Below are positions 9,513 through 18,686 of a DNA stretch of 64,000 nucleotides, one piece after another (position 1 is the stretch's first letter; every line of letters starts with the position of its first letter). The stretch is from Sphingomonas sp. KR3-1 (GTDB lineage Bacteria > Pseudomonadota > Alphaproteobacteria > Sphingomonadales > Sphingomonadaceae), in NCBI RefSeq assembly GCF_040049295.1, contig NZ_JBDZDQ010000003.1, positions 372,001 to 436,000 on the forward strand, written 5' to 3'. A program made the position numbers and the translations under genes. Under the pieces are notes generated by a model. That model had not been told where the DNA came from. It saw nothing but the letters and a program-made list of their open reading frames with translations, and did not search any database.

Positions 9513-10448
9513 ATGAAGGCCGTCCTCCCTGCCCTCGCCCGCCCGCTGGTGGAGCCGCAGCTCCCGTCGGGGCTCGATGTCCACTGGTTCGCCAGCACCG
9601 ACGAGGCGGTGGCGATGGCCGCCGACGCCGATATCGGCTGGCTCGACAGCAACAACCCGCGCGAATGGGCGCGGACCGTCGCGGCGGCGGGCAAGCTGCA
9701 ATGGCTCTCGACCATCTACGCCGGGCTCGACGCGCTCGACACTGGGCTACTGCGCGAGCGCGGCACCCGGGTGACCAATGGCAGCGGCGTCAACGCCCAT
9801 GCCGTCGCCGAATATGCAGTGATGGGCGCGCTGGTGGCGGCCAAGCGCTTCGACCAGGTCGTGCGCGCCGCGGATCGCCACCAATGGCCGACCGATTCGC
9901 CGGGCAAGCTCGAGCTGTTCGAAAGCAAGGCGCTCGTGATCGGCTATGGCACGATCGGGCGGCTGATCGGCGAGCGGCTGAAGGGCTTTGGCGTCGACGT
10001 GACCGGGGTCACGCGTTCGGGCGCCGAAGGCACGGTGGGCCCCGATGCCTGGCGCGCGCTGCTGCCGGAGACCGACTGGGTGTTCCTCGCCGCGCCCTCC
10101 ACCGCCGAAAGCCATGCGATGATCGGCGCCGGGGAGCTGGCGGCGATGAAGCCGAGCGCCTGGATCGTCAATGTCGGCCGCGGCGACCTGATCGACCAGG
10201 AGGCGCTGATCGAGGCGTGCACGAAGCGGCGGATCGCCGGCGCCTTCCTCGACACTGTCACGCCCGAGCCGCTGCCGCCCGAGCATCCGCTGTGGACCAC
10301 GCCCAATGTGATCCACTCGATGCACCTGTCCGGCCGCAGCCAGACGCGGATGTTCCTGCGCGCCGCTTCGCTGTTCGTCGAGAATGTGCAGGCGTTCGTG
10401 GAGGGGCGGCCGCTGCGCAACGAAGTCGATCTCGCGGCGGGATATTAG
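9513..10448 (+). CDS. D-2-hydroxyacid dehydrogenase family NAD(P)-binding protein
   Basis: The 311-residue protein starts at the ATG at 9513. The upstream frame reads through the palindrome and is rejected. The Rossmann glycine motif is ALVIGYGTIGRLIGERL (about residues 151-167). The family signature NVGRGDLIDQEAL, the conserved LDTVTPEPLPPEHPLW and the late histidine in SMHLSGRS fit the D-isomer 2-hydroxyacid dehydrogenase (phosphoglycerate dehydrogenase-like) family. These enzymes oxidise or reduce 2-hydroxy/2-keto acids with NAD(P). The substrate is not evident. It is monocistronic as far as can be seen. Confidence 0.88.
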   Translation: MKAVLPALARPLVEPQLPSGLDVHWFASTDEAVAMAADADIGWLDSNNPREWARTVAAAGKLQWLSTIYAGLDALDTGLLRERGTRVTNGSGVNAHAVAEYAVMGALVAAKRFDQVVRAADRHQWPTDSPGKLELFESKALVIGYGTIGRLIGERLKGFGVDVTGVTRSGAEGTVGPDAWRALLPETDWVFLAAPSTAESHAMIGAGELAAMKPSAWIVNVGRGDLIDQEALIEACTKRRIAGAFLDTVTPEPLPPEHPLWTTPNVIHSMHLSGRSQTRMFLRAASLFVENVQAFVEGRPLRNEVDLAAGY

Positions 10449-10777
10449 TCCGCCTTCCGGTCTTGCAATGTAGGATTTCGCATGGTTGCGTCGAAGCGCC
10501 GCGGCACGCCGCGGCCGCTCTTTGAACCGTAGGAAATATAGGACCGGTCCTTCCGCCCGCAGCGCAACAATGCTGCGAAGGTCACAGGCCTGCGCACTCC
10601 CCTGGGTGTAGCGGCTTTCGTGACTTTCCGCGTCGAGTCGAAGCCGCCGCTGTTGGACGGGCGCAGGCCGATAAAATCCGCTGTCGACGCGTACTTCATG
10701 AACATTGGCTGGAAATGGTTCTGCCGGAGCCTAAGTTTCCGCTTGCAGCCCGCCGTGCCTCGGCATTACTTAGTTTC
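10449..10777. other. Intergenic region without a supported gene
   Basis: An 86-codon leftward frame (10445-10705) has no ribosome site and odd composition, so it is not called. The stretch contains CGCCGCGGCACGCCGCGG-type GC palindromes and presumably the promoter of the ArsR gene near its right end. Nothing else stands out. Confidence 0.5.
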
Positions 10778-11113
10778 ATGCCTAACCAAATCGACGCCGC
10801 CTTCGCCGCGCTTGCCGATCCCACCCGCCGCGCGGTGGTCGAGCGGCTCGGCGACGGGCCGGCCAGCGTCAGCGCCCTCGCCGGCGGCTTCACCATGGCG
10901 ATGCCGAGCTTCCTCCAGCATATCCGCCTGCTCGAAGGCGCCGGGCTGGTGCGCACCGAGAAGCAGGGCCGCGTGCGCACCTGCACGCTCGAGCCGCTGG
11001 CGCTCGCCGCGGTCGAGCAATGGATCGTCGAGCGGCGCCGCACGACCGAGGCGCGCTACGATCGCCTCGCCAAATTCCTCGACGCCCAGGACCAGGAGAG
11101 CGACCATGGCTGA
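10778..11113 (+). CDS. ArsR family winged-helix transcriptional regulator
   Basis: The 111-residue protein opens with MPNQIDAAFAALADPTRRAV, the standard start of ArsR/SmtB regulators. The recognition region SVSALAGGFTMAMPSFLQHI and wing segment LVRTEKQGRVRTCTL follow. No metal-binding cysteines are present, which fits the sub-group paired with AHSA1/SRPBCC genes rather than metal sensors. No clear ribosome site precedes the ATG, so it may be leaderless or weakly translated. Its end overlaps the next gene by eight bases, so the two form an operon. Confidence 0.92.
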   Translation: MPNQIDAAFAALADPTRRAVVERLGDGPASVSALAGGFTMAMPSFLQHIRLLEGAGLVRTEKQGRVRTCTLEPLALAAVEQWIVERRRTTEARYDRLAKFLDAQDQESDHG

Positions 11114-11561
11114 AGCAGTCCACGACACGTTCGTCATCGAGCGCCGCTTCCGGCAGAGCCCGGCCAAGGTGTTCGCCGCCTTCTCGACCGAGGAAGGCAA
11201 GGCGCGCTGGTTCTCCGGGCCGAACGACCAATGGGATGCGACCGACCGCCATTTCGACTTCCGCATCGGCGGCGCAGAGCATCTCGAGGGGCGCTGGAAG
11301 AGCGGCATGGTGACCCGCTTCGACTGCACCTATCACGACATCGTGCCCGATGGCCGCATCGTCTACGCCTATCGCATGAAGATCGGTGGCAAGCCGATCT
11401 CGGTGAACCTCTGCTCGATCGAGCTGCTGCCGGACGGCGACGGCACTCGCCTGCTCCACACCGAGCACGGCATCTATCTCGACGGCTATGCGGACGACGG
11501 CGCGCGGCATCACGGGATCGGGCTGCAATATGACAAGCTGGCCGAGACCTTGCCCGATTGA
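11106..11561 (+). CDS. SRPBCC (AHSA1-like) domain protein
   Basis: The 151-residue protein has the START/Bet v 1-like helix-grip pattern: FVIERRFRQSPAKVFAAFS at the start, KARWFSGPNDQW, a beta sheet with FDCTYHDIVPDGRIVYAYRM, and a C-terminal helix ending YDKLAETLPD. Proteins of this type bind small hydrophobic ligands. The pairing with an ArsR-type repressor, with GGAG seven bases before the ATG inside the regulator gene, is widespread and suggests that the regulator controls the pair. The ligand is unknown. Its stop codon touches the first operator palindrome of the next gene. Confidence 0.9.
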   Translation: MAEAVHDTFVIERRFRQSPAKVFAAFSTEEGKARWFSGPNDQWDATDRHFDFRIGGAEHLEGRWKSGMVTRFDCTYHDIVPDGRIVYAYRMKIGGKPISVNLCSIELLPDGDGTRLLHTEHGIYLDGYADDGARHHGIGLQYDKLAETLPD

Positions 11562-11613
11562 TTTACCCCGGCGGGGAAATTTTCGCTTGCTTGCTTTTAC
11601 CCAGCGGGGGTAA
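11562..11613 (+). promoter_or_regulatory. Two operator-like palindromes TACCC-N5-GGG(T/A)A
   Basis: Site 1 is TTTACCCCGGCGGGGAAA (11562-11579) and site 2 is TTACCCAGCGGGGGTAA (11597-11613). Both have the same half-sites and a five-base centre, and their centres are about 35 bp apart. They lie just upstream of the HTH reading frame at 11626, consistent with autoregulation. A third copy, TACCCGAATTGGGTA, occurs at 42754. Confidence 0.55.
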
Positions 11614-11625
11614 GCCGCCCGCATC

Positions 11626-11844
11626 ATGACGACACTGGCAGGCACCAAGATCCACCGTTTCCGCGAGGAACGCTCTCTCACCCGAGCCGCGTTCGGCGCT
11701 TGGTTCGACATCCCCGGCTCGACCGTGCAGGGCTGGGAGAAGGACGGCAAGCGCGCGAGCGCGAAGGTCGCGAGCCTGATCGCGGCGCATGGCATCGCCG
11801 ATCATGGCGACTGGAACGTCACGGTACGCGACGCGGAGAATGAC
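11626..11844 (+). CDS. Helix-turn-helix module in frame with DAHP synthase
   Basis: Seventy-three codons from an ATG encode a small HTH domain. [20 protein letters not shown] is followed by [16 protein letters not shown], a recognition-helix pattern of the Xre/Cro type, and [11 protein letters not shown]. There is no stop codon: the frame runs straight into the DAHP synthase coding region. Either the cell makes a 530-residue regulator-enzyme fusion, or the two starts give both a long and a short product. The paired palindromes directly upstream are good candidates for its binding sites. A stand-alone regulator is ruled out by this sequence unless a base is missing. Confidence 0.6.
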
Positions 11845-13218
11845 ATGAGTGCGAGCTGGAGCCCTTCGAGCTGGACCGCGGCCGAGGCGCGGCAGCTGCC
11901 CAAATATCCCGATCAGGGTGCGCTCGACGCCGCGACCACCCAGCTCGCCTCCTATCCGCCGCTCGTCTTCGCCGGCGAGGCGCGCGAGCTGACCAGCGAG
12001 CTGGCCAAGGTCTCGCGCGGCGAGGCGTTCCTGCTCCAGGGCGGCGATTGCGCGGAGAGCTTCGCCGAGTTCCATCCGAACAACATCCGCGACACCTTCC
12101 GTGTGCTGCTCCAGATGGCGGTGGTGCTCACCTTCGCCTCGAAGCTGCCGACGGTGAAGCTCGGGCGGATGGCGGGCCAGTTCGCCAAGCCGCGCTCGGC
12201 CGATACCGAGACGATCGATGGCGTCGAGCTGCCCTCGTACCGCGGCGACAATGTCAACGACATCGCCTTCACGCCCGAGGCGCGGATCCCCGATCCGCAG
12301 CGCATGGTGCAGGGTTATTCGCAGTCGGCCGCGACGCTCAACCTGCTGCGCGCCTTCGCGCAGGGCGGCTATGCCAATCTCCACCAGGTCCACAAATGGA
12401 CGCACGACTTCATGGGCCGCAGCCCCTGGGCGAAGAAATATGCCGATGTCGCCGACCGGATCGGCGAAGCGCTGGACTTCATGGCCGCCTGCGGCATCGA
12501 TGCGGACAGCGTGCCGCAACTGAAGGCGACCAGCTTCTACACCAGCCACGAGGCGCTGCTGCTGCCCTTCGAGCAGGCGATGACCCGCCAGGATTCGCTG
12601 ACCGGCGACTGGTACGACACCAGCGCGCACATGCTGTGGATCGGCGACCGCACGCGGTTCGAGGGCTCGGCGCATGTCGAGTTCCTGCGCGGCATCGGCA
12701 ATCCGATCGGGATGAAGTGCGGCCCGACGCTGGAGCCCGACGCGCTGCTGCGCCTGCTCGACACGCTCAACCCGAGCCGCACGCCGGGCCGGATGACGCT
12801 GATCACCCGCTATGGCCATGACAAGATCGAGGCCGGGCTGCCCAAGCTCGTCCGCGCAGTGAAGCGCGAGGGGCATCCGGTGGTGTGGAGCTGCGATCCG
12901 ATGCACGGCAACGTCATCAAGGCGGCCAATGGCTACAAGACCCGGCCGTTCGATCGCATCCTGGCCGAGGTGCGCGGCTTCTTCGCCGTCCACCGTGCCG
13001 AGGGCACGTTCGCCGGCGGCATCCATGCCGAGATGACCGGCCAGAATGTCACCGAATGCACCGGCGGCGCTATCGACATCACCGAGCAGGGACTGGCCGA
13101 TCGCTACCACACGCATTGCGACCCGCGGCTCAATGCGGGGCAGAGCCTGGAGCTCGCTTTTCTGCTGGCCGAAATGCTCAACGAGGAAATGTCGGAACGC
13201 CGCAAGGCCGCCGCTTGA
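11845..13218 (+). CDS. Class II 3-deoxy-7-phosphoheptulonate (DAHP) synthase
   Basis: From the internal ATG at 11845 the product is 457 residues, the normal size for plant-type (class II) DAHP synthase, and GGAG lies six bases upstream. Family motifs are present throughout: [75 protein letters not shown] and [15 protein letters not shown]. The enzyme condenses phosphoenolpyruvate with erythrose 4-phosphate, the first step of the shikimate pathway. The reading frame continues upstream into an HTH module (11626-11844), so translation from 11626 would give a 530-residue protein. Confidence 0.95.
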   Translation: MSASWSPSSWTAAEARQLPKYPDQGALDAATTQLASYPPLVFAGEARELTSELAKVSRGEAFLLQGGDCAESFAEFHPNNIRDTFRVLLQMAVVLTFASKLPTVKLGRMAGQFAKPRSADTETIDGVELPSYRGDNVNDIAFTPEARIPDPQRMVQGYSQSAATLNLLRAFAQGGYANLHQVHKWTHDFMGRSPWAKKYADVADRIGEALDFMAACGIDADSVPQLKATSFYTSHEALLLPFEQAMTRQDSLTGDWYDTSAHMLWIGDRTRFEGSAHVEFLRGIGNPIGMKCGPTLEPDALLRLLDTLNPSRTPGRMTLITRYGHDKIEAGLPKLVRAVKREGHPVVWSCDPMHGNVIKAANGYKTRPFDRILAEVRGFFAVHRAEGTFAGGIHAEMTGQNVTECTGGAIDITEQGLADRYHTHCDPRLNAGQSLELAFLLAEMLNEEMSERRKAAA

Positions 13219-13306
13219 TAAATTGTTGCGGAACCGATCCGTATTTTAGCGGATTTACATCGCTGTCAGCATCCACGAAGGGGCTTCGCTTTACGCGGAG
13301 TTAAGG

Positions 13307-16072
13307 TTGGCGACGGTGGAGGAACGCTTGCCGAAGGGGCTATTTGCGTCGGTGCGACCGGCGCTGTTCGTCTTTCTCGGTGCCTTCGCCGCCTGCGTGA
13401 GCTGGGCCCTGTGGTATCGCCACACCGGCCGAAATCCGCCCATTGGCATCGCTATCGGCGTGTCCGTCGGCGGGCTGATCCTTGCGGGTACCCGGCTATG
13501 GCCGCTGCCTGCGCTTGCGGTGTTTCTTTCCTATCTGCTGCTGGCGCCGCACTATCCGCTGGTCGGCAAGCTTGCCGGCGCCCTGGGCCTGGGGCTCGGG
13601 GCGCTGCTCACGGCCTCGATGATCAACCGTCGCGGCATCCGCCCGACCGAAGTGCTCGACCCGCGCTCATTGCTCTGGGTATTCCTGTCCGCCATCGCGG
13701 GATCGGCGCTCGCCGCCGGCACCTTCATGCTCGGCCAGACGCTGACCGGCGGCAAGATCGCGTTCGTCGATGTCTTCTCCCAGCAGGGCCTTGGCATGAT
13801 CCTGGCGGCGCCGCTGGTGCTCGTCTGGGCCACGCCACCGCGGCACCGCTGGTCGCCCCTGCGCTGGGCAGGCTTCGTGGCGGCAATGCTGCTTTGCGCC
13901 GTCGTCGCAGCTCTGGTGTTCCTCACGCCGGATAGCGGACCGATCGGCGGCGCGATCTTCCCGCCGCTCGTCCTTGCGGCATTAGGCTGGCACCTGCGCG
14001 GCGCAACCACGGCGACGGCGATCAGCGCGGTGATCATGCTGTGGAGCACCGAGATTGGCACCGGCCCCTTCTCGCTCGCCGCGTCGGGGCAGCAAGTGCT
14101 GATCGGGCAGATGTTCGTTGCGGTGACCGCCGCGACGATCTTCCTGCTCGCTGCCTATGCCGATGAGCGCCACGCCGAAGACAAGCTGCGCCTCGCCGCC
14201 AAGCGGCTCGAAGTGTCGCGCCGCAACCTGGCCAACATGGCGCGGGATTCTTCCACCGCGGTTGCCATTCTCGATCGCGACATGCGCTATATCGCCGCCT
14301 CCCAGCGCTATATCAGCGACTATCGTCTGCCCGAGGGCGTTCCGCTCGAAGGGCGCAGCCATTTCGAAGTGTTCCCGGGCATCCCGCCCGAGCGGCACGC
14401 AATGTACCAGCGGGTGTTCGACGGCGAACAGCTCTCCGGCAATGACGAGGCGGTGCGGCACGGCGACGGCACGGTCGACTATGTCCGCTGGAGCCAGCGG
14501 CCCTGGTATGACGAGGACGACCGCATCGCCGGCATCGTCATGTCGAGCGAGATCGTCACCGCCGAGCGCGAGGCGCGCCGCAAGCTGGAGGAGGCCGAGC
14601 GCCGGTACCGCGCGGTGTTCGAGCAGGCCGGCGTGGGCGTGGGCCGGCTGTCACTGCAGGGCGAGATCCTGGAAATCAACGACCGCGGCTGCGAGATCAG
14701 CGGCTATCCGCGCGAGGCGTTGATCGGGCGCAACCTCAGCGAGTTCGGCGTCGAGGAGGAAACGCAATCGACCGTGAAGGCGATCGCCGCGCTGGTCCGC
14801 GGCGAAGAGACCTTCTTCTCGGGAGACCGGATGCTCCATACCGGCGGCGGCTTTGTGCGGCCGATCCATTGCACGGCGAACATCGTGCGCTCCGAGGATG
14901 GCACCGGCGACTATATCGCCATCGTGCTCCAGGACATCTCCGAGCGCATCGCCACGCAGAGCGCGCTCGAGGAGAGCGAGAAGATGCTCCGCCTGGCGCA
15001 GGAGGCCGCGGGCGTGGGCGTGTGGCAGATCGACCTGATCCATGGCGGCTCGCGCCAGTCTCCCGAGACGGCGCGGATGCTCGGTCTCGAGTGGCGCGAG
15101 GGCGAATATCGCATGGCCGATGTCGCGGCCCAGATCGGCGAGGCCCAAGTGCTTGAGCTGCGCAAGGCCATCGGCCAGGCACGCCATAGCCAGGGGCCGC
15201 TCGAGATGACGCTCGAGCTGCACCTCGCCAATGGCGAGACGCGCTGGGTCACGTTGCAGGGTCGCTATGACGCGCATGACGGCCATCCGCGGCTGATCGG
15301 CCTCGCCATCGACATCACGCACGACATGGAGGCCGATGCCCAGCTGCGCGAAGTGCATGAGAAACTGCTGCGCCTCGCCCGCCTGAACGCGATGGGCGCG
15401 ATGGCCTCGACACTGGCGCATGAGCTCAACCAGCCGCTGGCCGCGATCACCAACTATCTGGAGGCCTGCCGCTACCTCACCCGCTCACGCGGCGATCCCG
15501 ATCATTCGATCCTCGATGCGCTCGATCGCGCGCGGGTGCAGGCGCTGCGGGCCGGCGACATCATCCGCAAGATCCGATCGTTCACGGTGACGGGGGAGAT
15601 CGCCAAGGCCCGGCTTGATATCGGCGAGGCGATCCGCGCCTCGGTCGGGGCGGTACGCCAGCTCAAGGTTTCCGGCGGGGTGAAGATCGACTGCAGCTTC
15701 GATCCGCAGCCTGCCTTCGTGATCGGCGATGCGCTGCAGATCGAACAGGTGGTGAGCAACCTGATCCGCAACGCCGTTGAGGCAACGGCGGGGCAGGAAC
15801 GCCGCGAAGTGATGATCACCACTCGGGTCGAGACCGAGGAAGTGTGCGTGGAGGTCGCCGATAGCGGCCCGGGGCTCAGCGAAGCGATGCTCGAGAATCT
15901 GTTTGAGCCCTTCCGCACCACCAAGGAGAGCGGCACCGGGCTTGGCCTGCCGATCTGCCGCACGATCGTGGAGGCGCATGGCGGACGGCTCTGGGCCGCG
16001 AACGCACCTGAGGGCGGTGCCGTGTTCAGCTTCACGCTGCCGACGGTTTCGGAAGCCGACGAGGCCGCCTGA
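13307..16072 (+). CDS. MASE1-PAS sensor histidine kinase
   Basis: The 921-residue protein starts at TTG 13307 with GGAG and AAGG upstream; GTG 13316 is an alternative. About residues 15-290 are eight or so hydrophobic segments of the MASE1 sensor type. Three PAS-like domains follow at roughly 305-420, 430-550 and 560-680, linked by coiled coils. The dimerisation helix has LAHELNQPLAAITNYLEA with the phosphoacceptor His705. The ATPase domain shows the N box NLIRNAVEAT, DSGPGLSEAM, and GTGLGLPICRTIVEAHGG. The kinase core is of the FixL/TodS type. No response regulator gene is adjacent, so its partner is elsewhere. Confidence 0.92.
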   Translation: MATVEERLPKGLFASVRPALFVFLGAFAACVSWALWYRHTGRNPPIGIAIGVSVGGLILAGTRLWPLPALAVFLSYLLLAPHYPLVGKLAGALGLGLGALLTASMINRRGIRPTEVLDPRSLLWVFLSAIAGSALAAGTFMLGQTLTGGKIAFVDVFSQQGLGMILAAPLVLVWATPPRHRWSPLRWAGFVAAMLLCAVVAALVFLTPDSGPIGGAIFPPLVLAALGWHLRGATTATAISAVIMLWSTEIGTGPFSLAASGQQVLIGQMFVAVTAATIFLLAAYADERHAEDKLRLAAKRLEVSRRNLANMARDSSTAVAILDRDMRYIAASQRYISDYRLPEGVPLEGRSHFEVFPGIPPERHAMYQRVFDGEQLSGNDEAVRHGDGTVDYVRWSQRPWYDEDDRIAGIVMSSEIVTAEREARRKLEEAERRYRAVFEQAGVGVGRLSLQGEILEINDRGCEISGYPREALIGRNLSEFGVEEETQSTVKAIAALVRGEETFFSGDRMLHTGGGFVRPIHCTANIVRSEDGTGDYIAIVLQDISERIATQSALEESEKMLRLAQEAAGVGVWQIDLIHGGSRQSPETARMLGLEWREGEYRMADVAAQIGEAQVLELRKAIGQARHSQGPLEMTLELHLANGETRWVTLQGRYDAHDGHPRLIGLAIDITHDMEADAQLREVHEKLLRLARLNAMGAMASTLAHELNQPLAAITNYLEACRYLTRSRGDPDHSILDALDRARVQALRAGDIIRKIRSFTVTGEIAKARLDIGEAIRASVGAVRQLKVSGGVKIDCSFDPQPAFVIGDALQIEQVVSNLIRNAVEATAGQERREVMITTRVETEEVCVEVADSGPGLSEAMLENLFEPFRTTKESGTGLGLPICRTIVEAHGGRLWAANAPEGGAVFSFTLPTVSEADEAA

Positions 16073-16117
16073 CCCATAGCGCAACAAACTGAAACACCGG
16101 CGCAAGGCGCGCCCGCC

Positions 16118-16207
16118 AGAGGGGAGCGGGCCGGCACCTTGCCCCTCTGTGTTGCCGGCCCCCTGAACTACCGGGGTGGCCGAATTCCCCTATTGCGGCC
16201 ACCCCGG
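16118..16207. terminator. Hairpins between convergent genes
   Basis: CCGGGGTGGCCG (16171-16182) pairs perfectly with CGGCCACCCCGG (16196-16207) and is followed by CTTTCA, so it probably terminates the kinase transcript and, read leftward, the DUF488 transcript. A further complex hairpin lies just upstream (AGAGGGG/CCCCTCT, 16118-16148). Confidence 0.65.
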
Positions 16208-16222
16208 CCTTTCAGCCGGTTC

Positions 16223-16654
16223 TCACGCGAACAGATCGACCACCTCGGCGCCCTCGCCTTCCGCGGCGAGCAACAGCGTGCGGTGGCAATGCTCGGGATT
16301 GCGCTCGAAGCATAGCAGCGCGCTGGGCTTCTCCTCCGCCAGCGCCCGCATCATCGCCGCCTCGGCCTGCGCCTCGGGCAGGTGAAGCTGGCCCTCATAG
16401 ACCGCGCGCAGCGTCTTCACATCGCCCTTCTTGGCGGCGTCGCGGCCGAGCTTGGGTGTGCCGAGGTTCTTGAGCAGCACATAATCGATCCCCGCTTGCT
16501 TCAGGCTGGCGGCGAGGATGTTCTTCGAAAACCCCGGACGGCGCGACAACGGTACTGCGCGCACGTCGATAACCCGCTCCACCCCGGCCTTGCGCAGCGC
16601 GGCGATGAACTCGTCCATCGTCGTCGCCTCATAACCGATGGTGAAGATCTTCAT
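16223..16654 (-). CDS. DUF488 domain-containing protein
   Basis: The 143-residue protein starts [20 protein letters not shown] and has VIDVRAVPLSRRPGFSK, the signature of DUF488, followed by the conserved LLCFERNPEHCHRTLLL near the end with a Cys/His pair. The biochemical function of DUF488 is not known; the conserved Arg, Cys and His cluster suggests a ligand or metal site. Its ATG overlaps the stop of the upstream YhhN-like gene (ATGA), so the two are translationally coupled. Confidence 0.92.
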   Translation of the reverse strand: MKIFTIGYEATTMDEFIAALRKAGVERVIDVRAVPLSRRPGFSKNILAASLKQAGIDYVLLKNLGTPKLGRDAAKKGDVKTLRAVYEGQLHLPEAQAEAAMMRALAEEKPSALLCFERNPEHCHRTLLLAAEGEGAEVVDLFA

Positions 16655-17295
16655 GCTGGCGCCTTATTTCCGCGAAGCGCGTGGACCGCACCCCAGGCGA
16701 TCAACGCCTGGCCGGCGAAATAGGTCGGCCACACGAGGAATTGCGCGATCTCGGGCAGGATCAAGCGACCTTCGCGCAGGAAGAGCAGCCAGTCGGAGAC
16801 GAAGAACAGCAGCGCGCCCGCGGCGACCAGCGTGCCGAGCCGGCTGAGCATTGCCGACGCGGTCATCAGCGCCAGGCCGAATATGTAGAAGGCGAGGAGC
16901 TCTACCTGGTAAGCGCCGCGGAATATCCACCAAGCGAACAGCGCCACCCCCATTGCGACAGGCGGCGCGATCCACTGCGCAGCGGGAACGCGGCTGTTGC
17001 GCAGATAGAGATAGCTCGCGAGGAAATGGCCGGCCAGGAAAGCGAGTCCGCCGGCGGCCATGCCCTGCAGCTCGAGCAGCGCGTCGCCGAGCGCGCCGAG
17101 CGCCAGCACCGCGCCGATCATCCTGCCATAGCCATCCACCGCCTTGCTGCGCGCCCAGAGCGCGAGCAGCGCCACGCCGGCCGCCTTCCACACGGTGGCG
17201 GCGATTCCGCCGGCCTCCACCCAGCTATTTGCATAGAAGCTGATGCCGGCGACCAGCGCGGCGGCGAAGAGCGGTTCGGTACGGATACGGTTCAT
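16651..17295 (-). CDS. Lysoplasmalogenase-like membrane protein (YhhN family)
   Basis: The 214-residue protein has about eight transmembrane segments. The spacing of polar residues fits the YhhN/TMEM86 family: [23 protein letters not shown], and a late [11 protein letters not shown] before a C-terminal [16 protein letters not shown]. Characterised members hydrolyse the vinyl ether bond of lysoplasmalogens in the inner membrane. The natural substrate in this organism is unknown. It overlaps DUF488 by four bases and is divergent from trmFO, with only 56 bases for both promoters. Confidence 0.85.
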   Translation of the reverse strand: MNRIRTEPLFAAALVAGISFYANSWVEAGGIAATVWKAAGVALLALWARSKAVDGYGRMIGAVLALGALGDALLELQGMAAGGLAFLAGHFLASYLYLRNSRVPAAQWIAPPVAMGVALFAWWIFRGAYQVELLAFYIFGLALMTASAMLSRLGTLVAAGALLFFVSDWLLFLREGRLILPEIAQFLVWPTYFAGQALIAWGAVHALRGNKAPA

Positions 17296-17351
17296 CAGCC
17301 CTTGATGCCGTGTGGCTGGCGCTCTGCCAAGCTTGGCTCTATCGGAGCCCC

Positions 17352-18686
17352 ATGCACGACATTCATATCATCGGCGGCGGCTTGGCCGGCTCGGAAGCCG
17401 CATGGCAGCTCGCAAACCAGGGCTTCAAGGTTCGCCTCTCCGAAATGCGCGGTAGTGGCACCATGACGCCGGCGCACCAGACCGAAGGGCTGGCCGAGCT
17501 GGTCTGCTCGAACAGCTTCCGCTCCGACGACGCGCAGAACAACGCCGTTGGCCTGTTGCATCAGGAGATGCGTGATCTCGGCTCGCTGATCATGGCGCAG
17601 GGCGATATCCACAAGGTGCCCGCCGGATCGGCGCTGGCAGTGGACCGGGACGGCTTTTCCGACGGCGTGACCGCGGCGCTGGCGGCGCATCCGAACATCG
17701 AGATCGTCCGCGAGCGGGTCGACCAGCTGCCGGATAGCGGCCTCACCATCGTCGCCACCGGGCCGCTGACTGCGCCGGGCCTGGCCGAAAGCATCGGAAC
17801 CGCGACGGGCAAGGACCAGCTCGCCTTTTTCGATGCGATCGCGCCGATCGTCCACCGCGAGAGCATCGATATGGAGACGGCCTGGTTCCAGTCGCGATGG
17901 AACAAGGGTGAAGGCAAGGACTATATCAACTGCCCAATGACCAAGGAGCAGTATTACGCCTTCCACGCCGCCCTGCTCGCCGGCGAGAAGACCGAGTTCC
18001 GGGAGTGGGAGAACGTCCCCTATTTCGAAGGTTGCATGCCGATCGAAGTGATGGCCGAGCGCGGTGTGGAAACGCTGCGCTTCGGGCCGATGAAGGGCGT
18101 GGGGCTCGACGATCCCAAGACCGGGCGCTGGCCCTATGCGGTGGTCCAGCTGCGCCAGGACAATGCCAGCGCGACGCTATGGAACATCGTCGGCTTCCAG
18201 ACGAAGCTCAAATATGCGGAGCAAGTTGCTCTGTTCAGGACGATTCCTGGACTTGAGAATGCAGAGTTCGCCCGGCTGGGCGGGCTGCATCGCAACACCT
18301 TCATCAAGTCGCCCGAGCTGCTCGATGGCGAACTGCGCTTGAAGAGCGCGCCGCATATCCGCTTTGCCGGGCAGATCACCGGCTGCGAGGGCTATGTCGA
18401 GAGCTCGGCGATCGGGCTGCTCGCGGGCCGCTTCGCCGCCGCCGAGCTCGCCGGCGAGACGCTCGCCCCGCCGCCGCGCGAGATGGCGCTGGGCGCACTG
18501 CTCTCGCACATCACCGGCGAGGCCGAGGCCGAGACCTACCAGCCGATGAACGTCAATTTCGGGCTGTTTCCGCCGATCGAGGGTCGCACCAAGAAGGCCG
18601 AGCGCAAGCAGATGTATACCGGCCGCGCCCGCGAGGCGATGCGAGGCTGGATGGCTCAGTCGTCGCTGTCGTCGGCCGGTTCCTGA
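17352..18686 (+). CDS. trmFO: Methylenetetrahydrofolate--tRNA-(uracil-5-)-methyltransferase TrmFO
   Basis: The 444-residue flavoprotein makes ribothymidine at position 54 of tRNA using methylenetetrahydrofolate and FAD. The start at 17352 puts the FAD motif [13 protein letters not shown] at residues 6-18. [48 protein letters not shown] and [16 protein letters not shown] are conserved in TrmFO and separate it from the larger GidA/MnmG. An upstream in-frame codon at 17310 would add an unrelated N-terminus. The last 31 bases overlap the EF-hand gene on the other strand. Confidence 0.97.
   Translation: MHDIHIIGGGLAGSEAAWQLANQGFKVRLSEMRGSGTMTPAHQTEGLAELVCSNSFRSDDAQNNAVGLLHQEMRDLGSLIMAQGDIHKVPAGSALAVDRDGFSDGVTAALAAHPNIEIVRERVDQLPDSGLTIVATGPLTAPGLAESIGTATGKDQLAFFDAIAPIVHRESIDMETAWFQSRWNKGEGKDYINCPMTKEQYYAFHAALLAGEKTEFREWENVPYFEGCMPIEVMAERGVETLRFGPMKGVGLDDPKTGRWPYAVVQLRQDNASATLWNIVGFQTKLKYAEQVALFRTIPGLENAEFARLGGLHRNTFIKSPELLDGELRLKSAPHIRFAGQITGCEGYVESSAIGLLAGRFAAAELAGETLAPPPREMALGALLSHITGEAEAETYQPMNVNFGLFPPIEGRTKKAERKQMYTGRAREAMRGWMAQSSLSSAGS

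Noticed and set aside
10445..10705. An 86-codon leftward frame in the spacer after the dehydrogenase gene
   Set aside because: No ribosome site, unusual composition and no neighbours that explain it. It might be a repeat-derived fragment, but it cannot be supported as a gene.
13224..13249. GGAAC upstream of the histidine kinase as an EcfG promoter
   Set aside because: The element 16-17 bases downstream is GGAT or GATT, which does not match CGTT.
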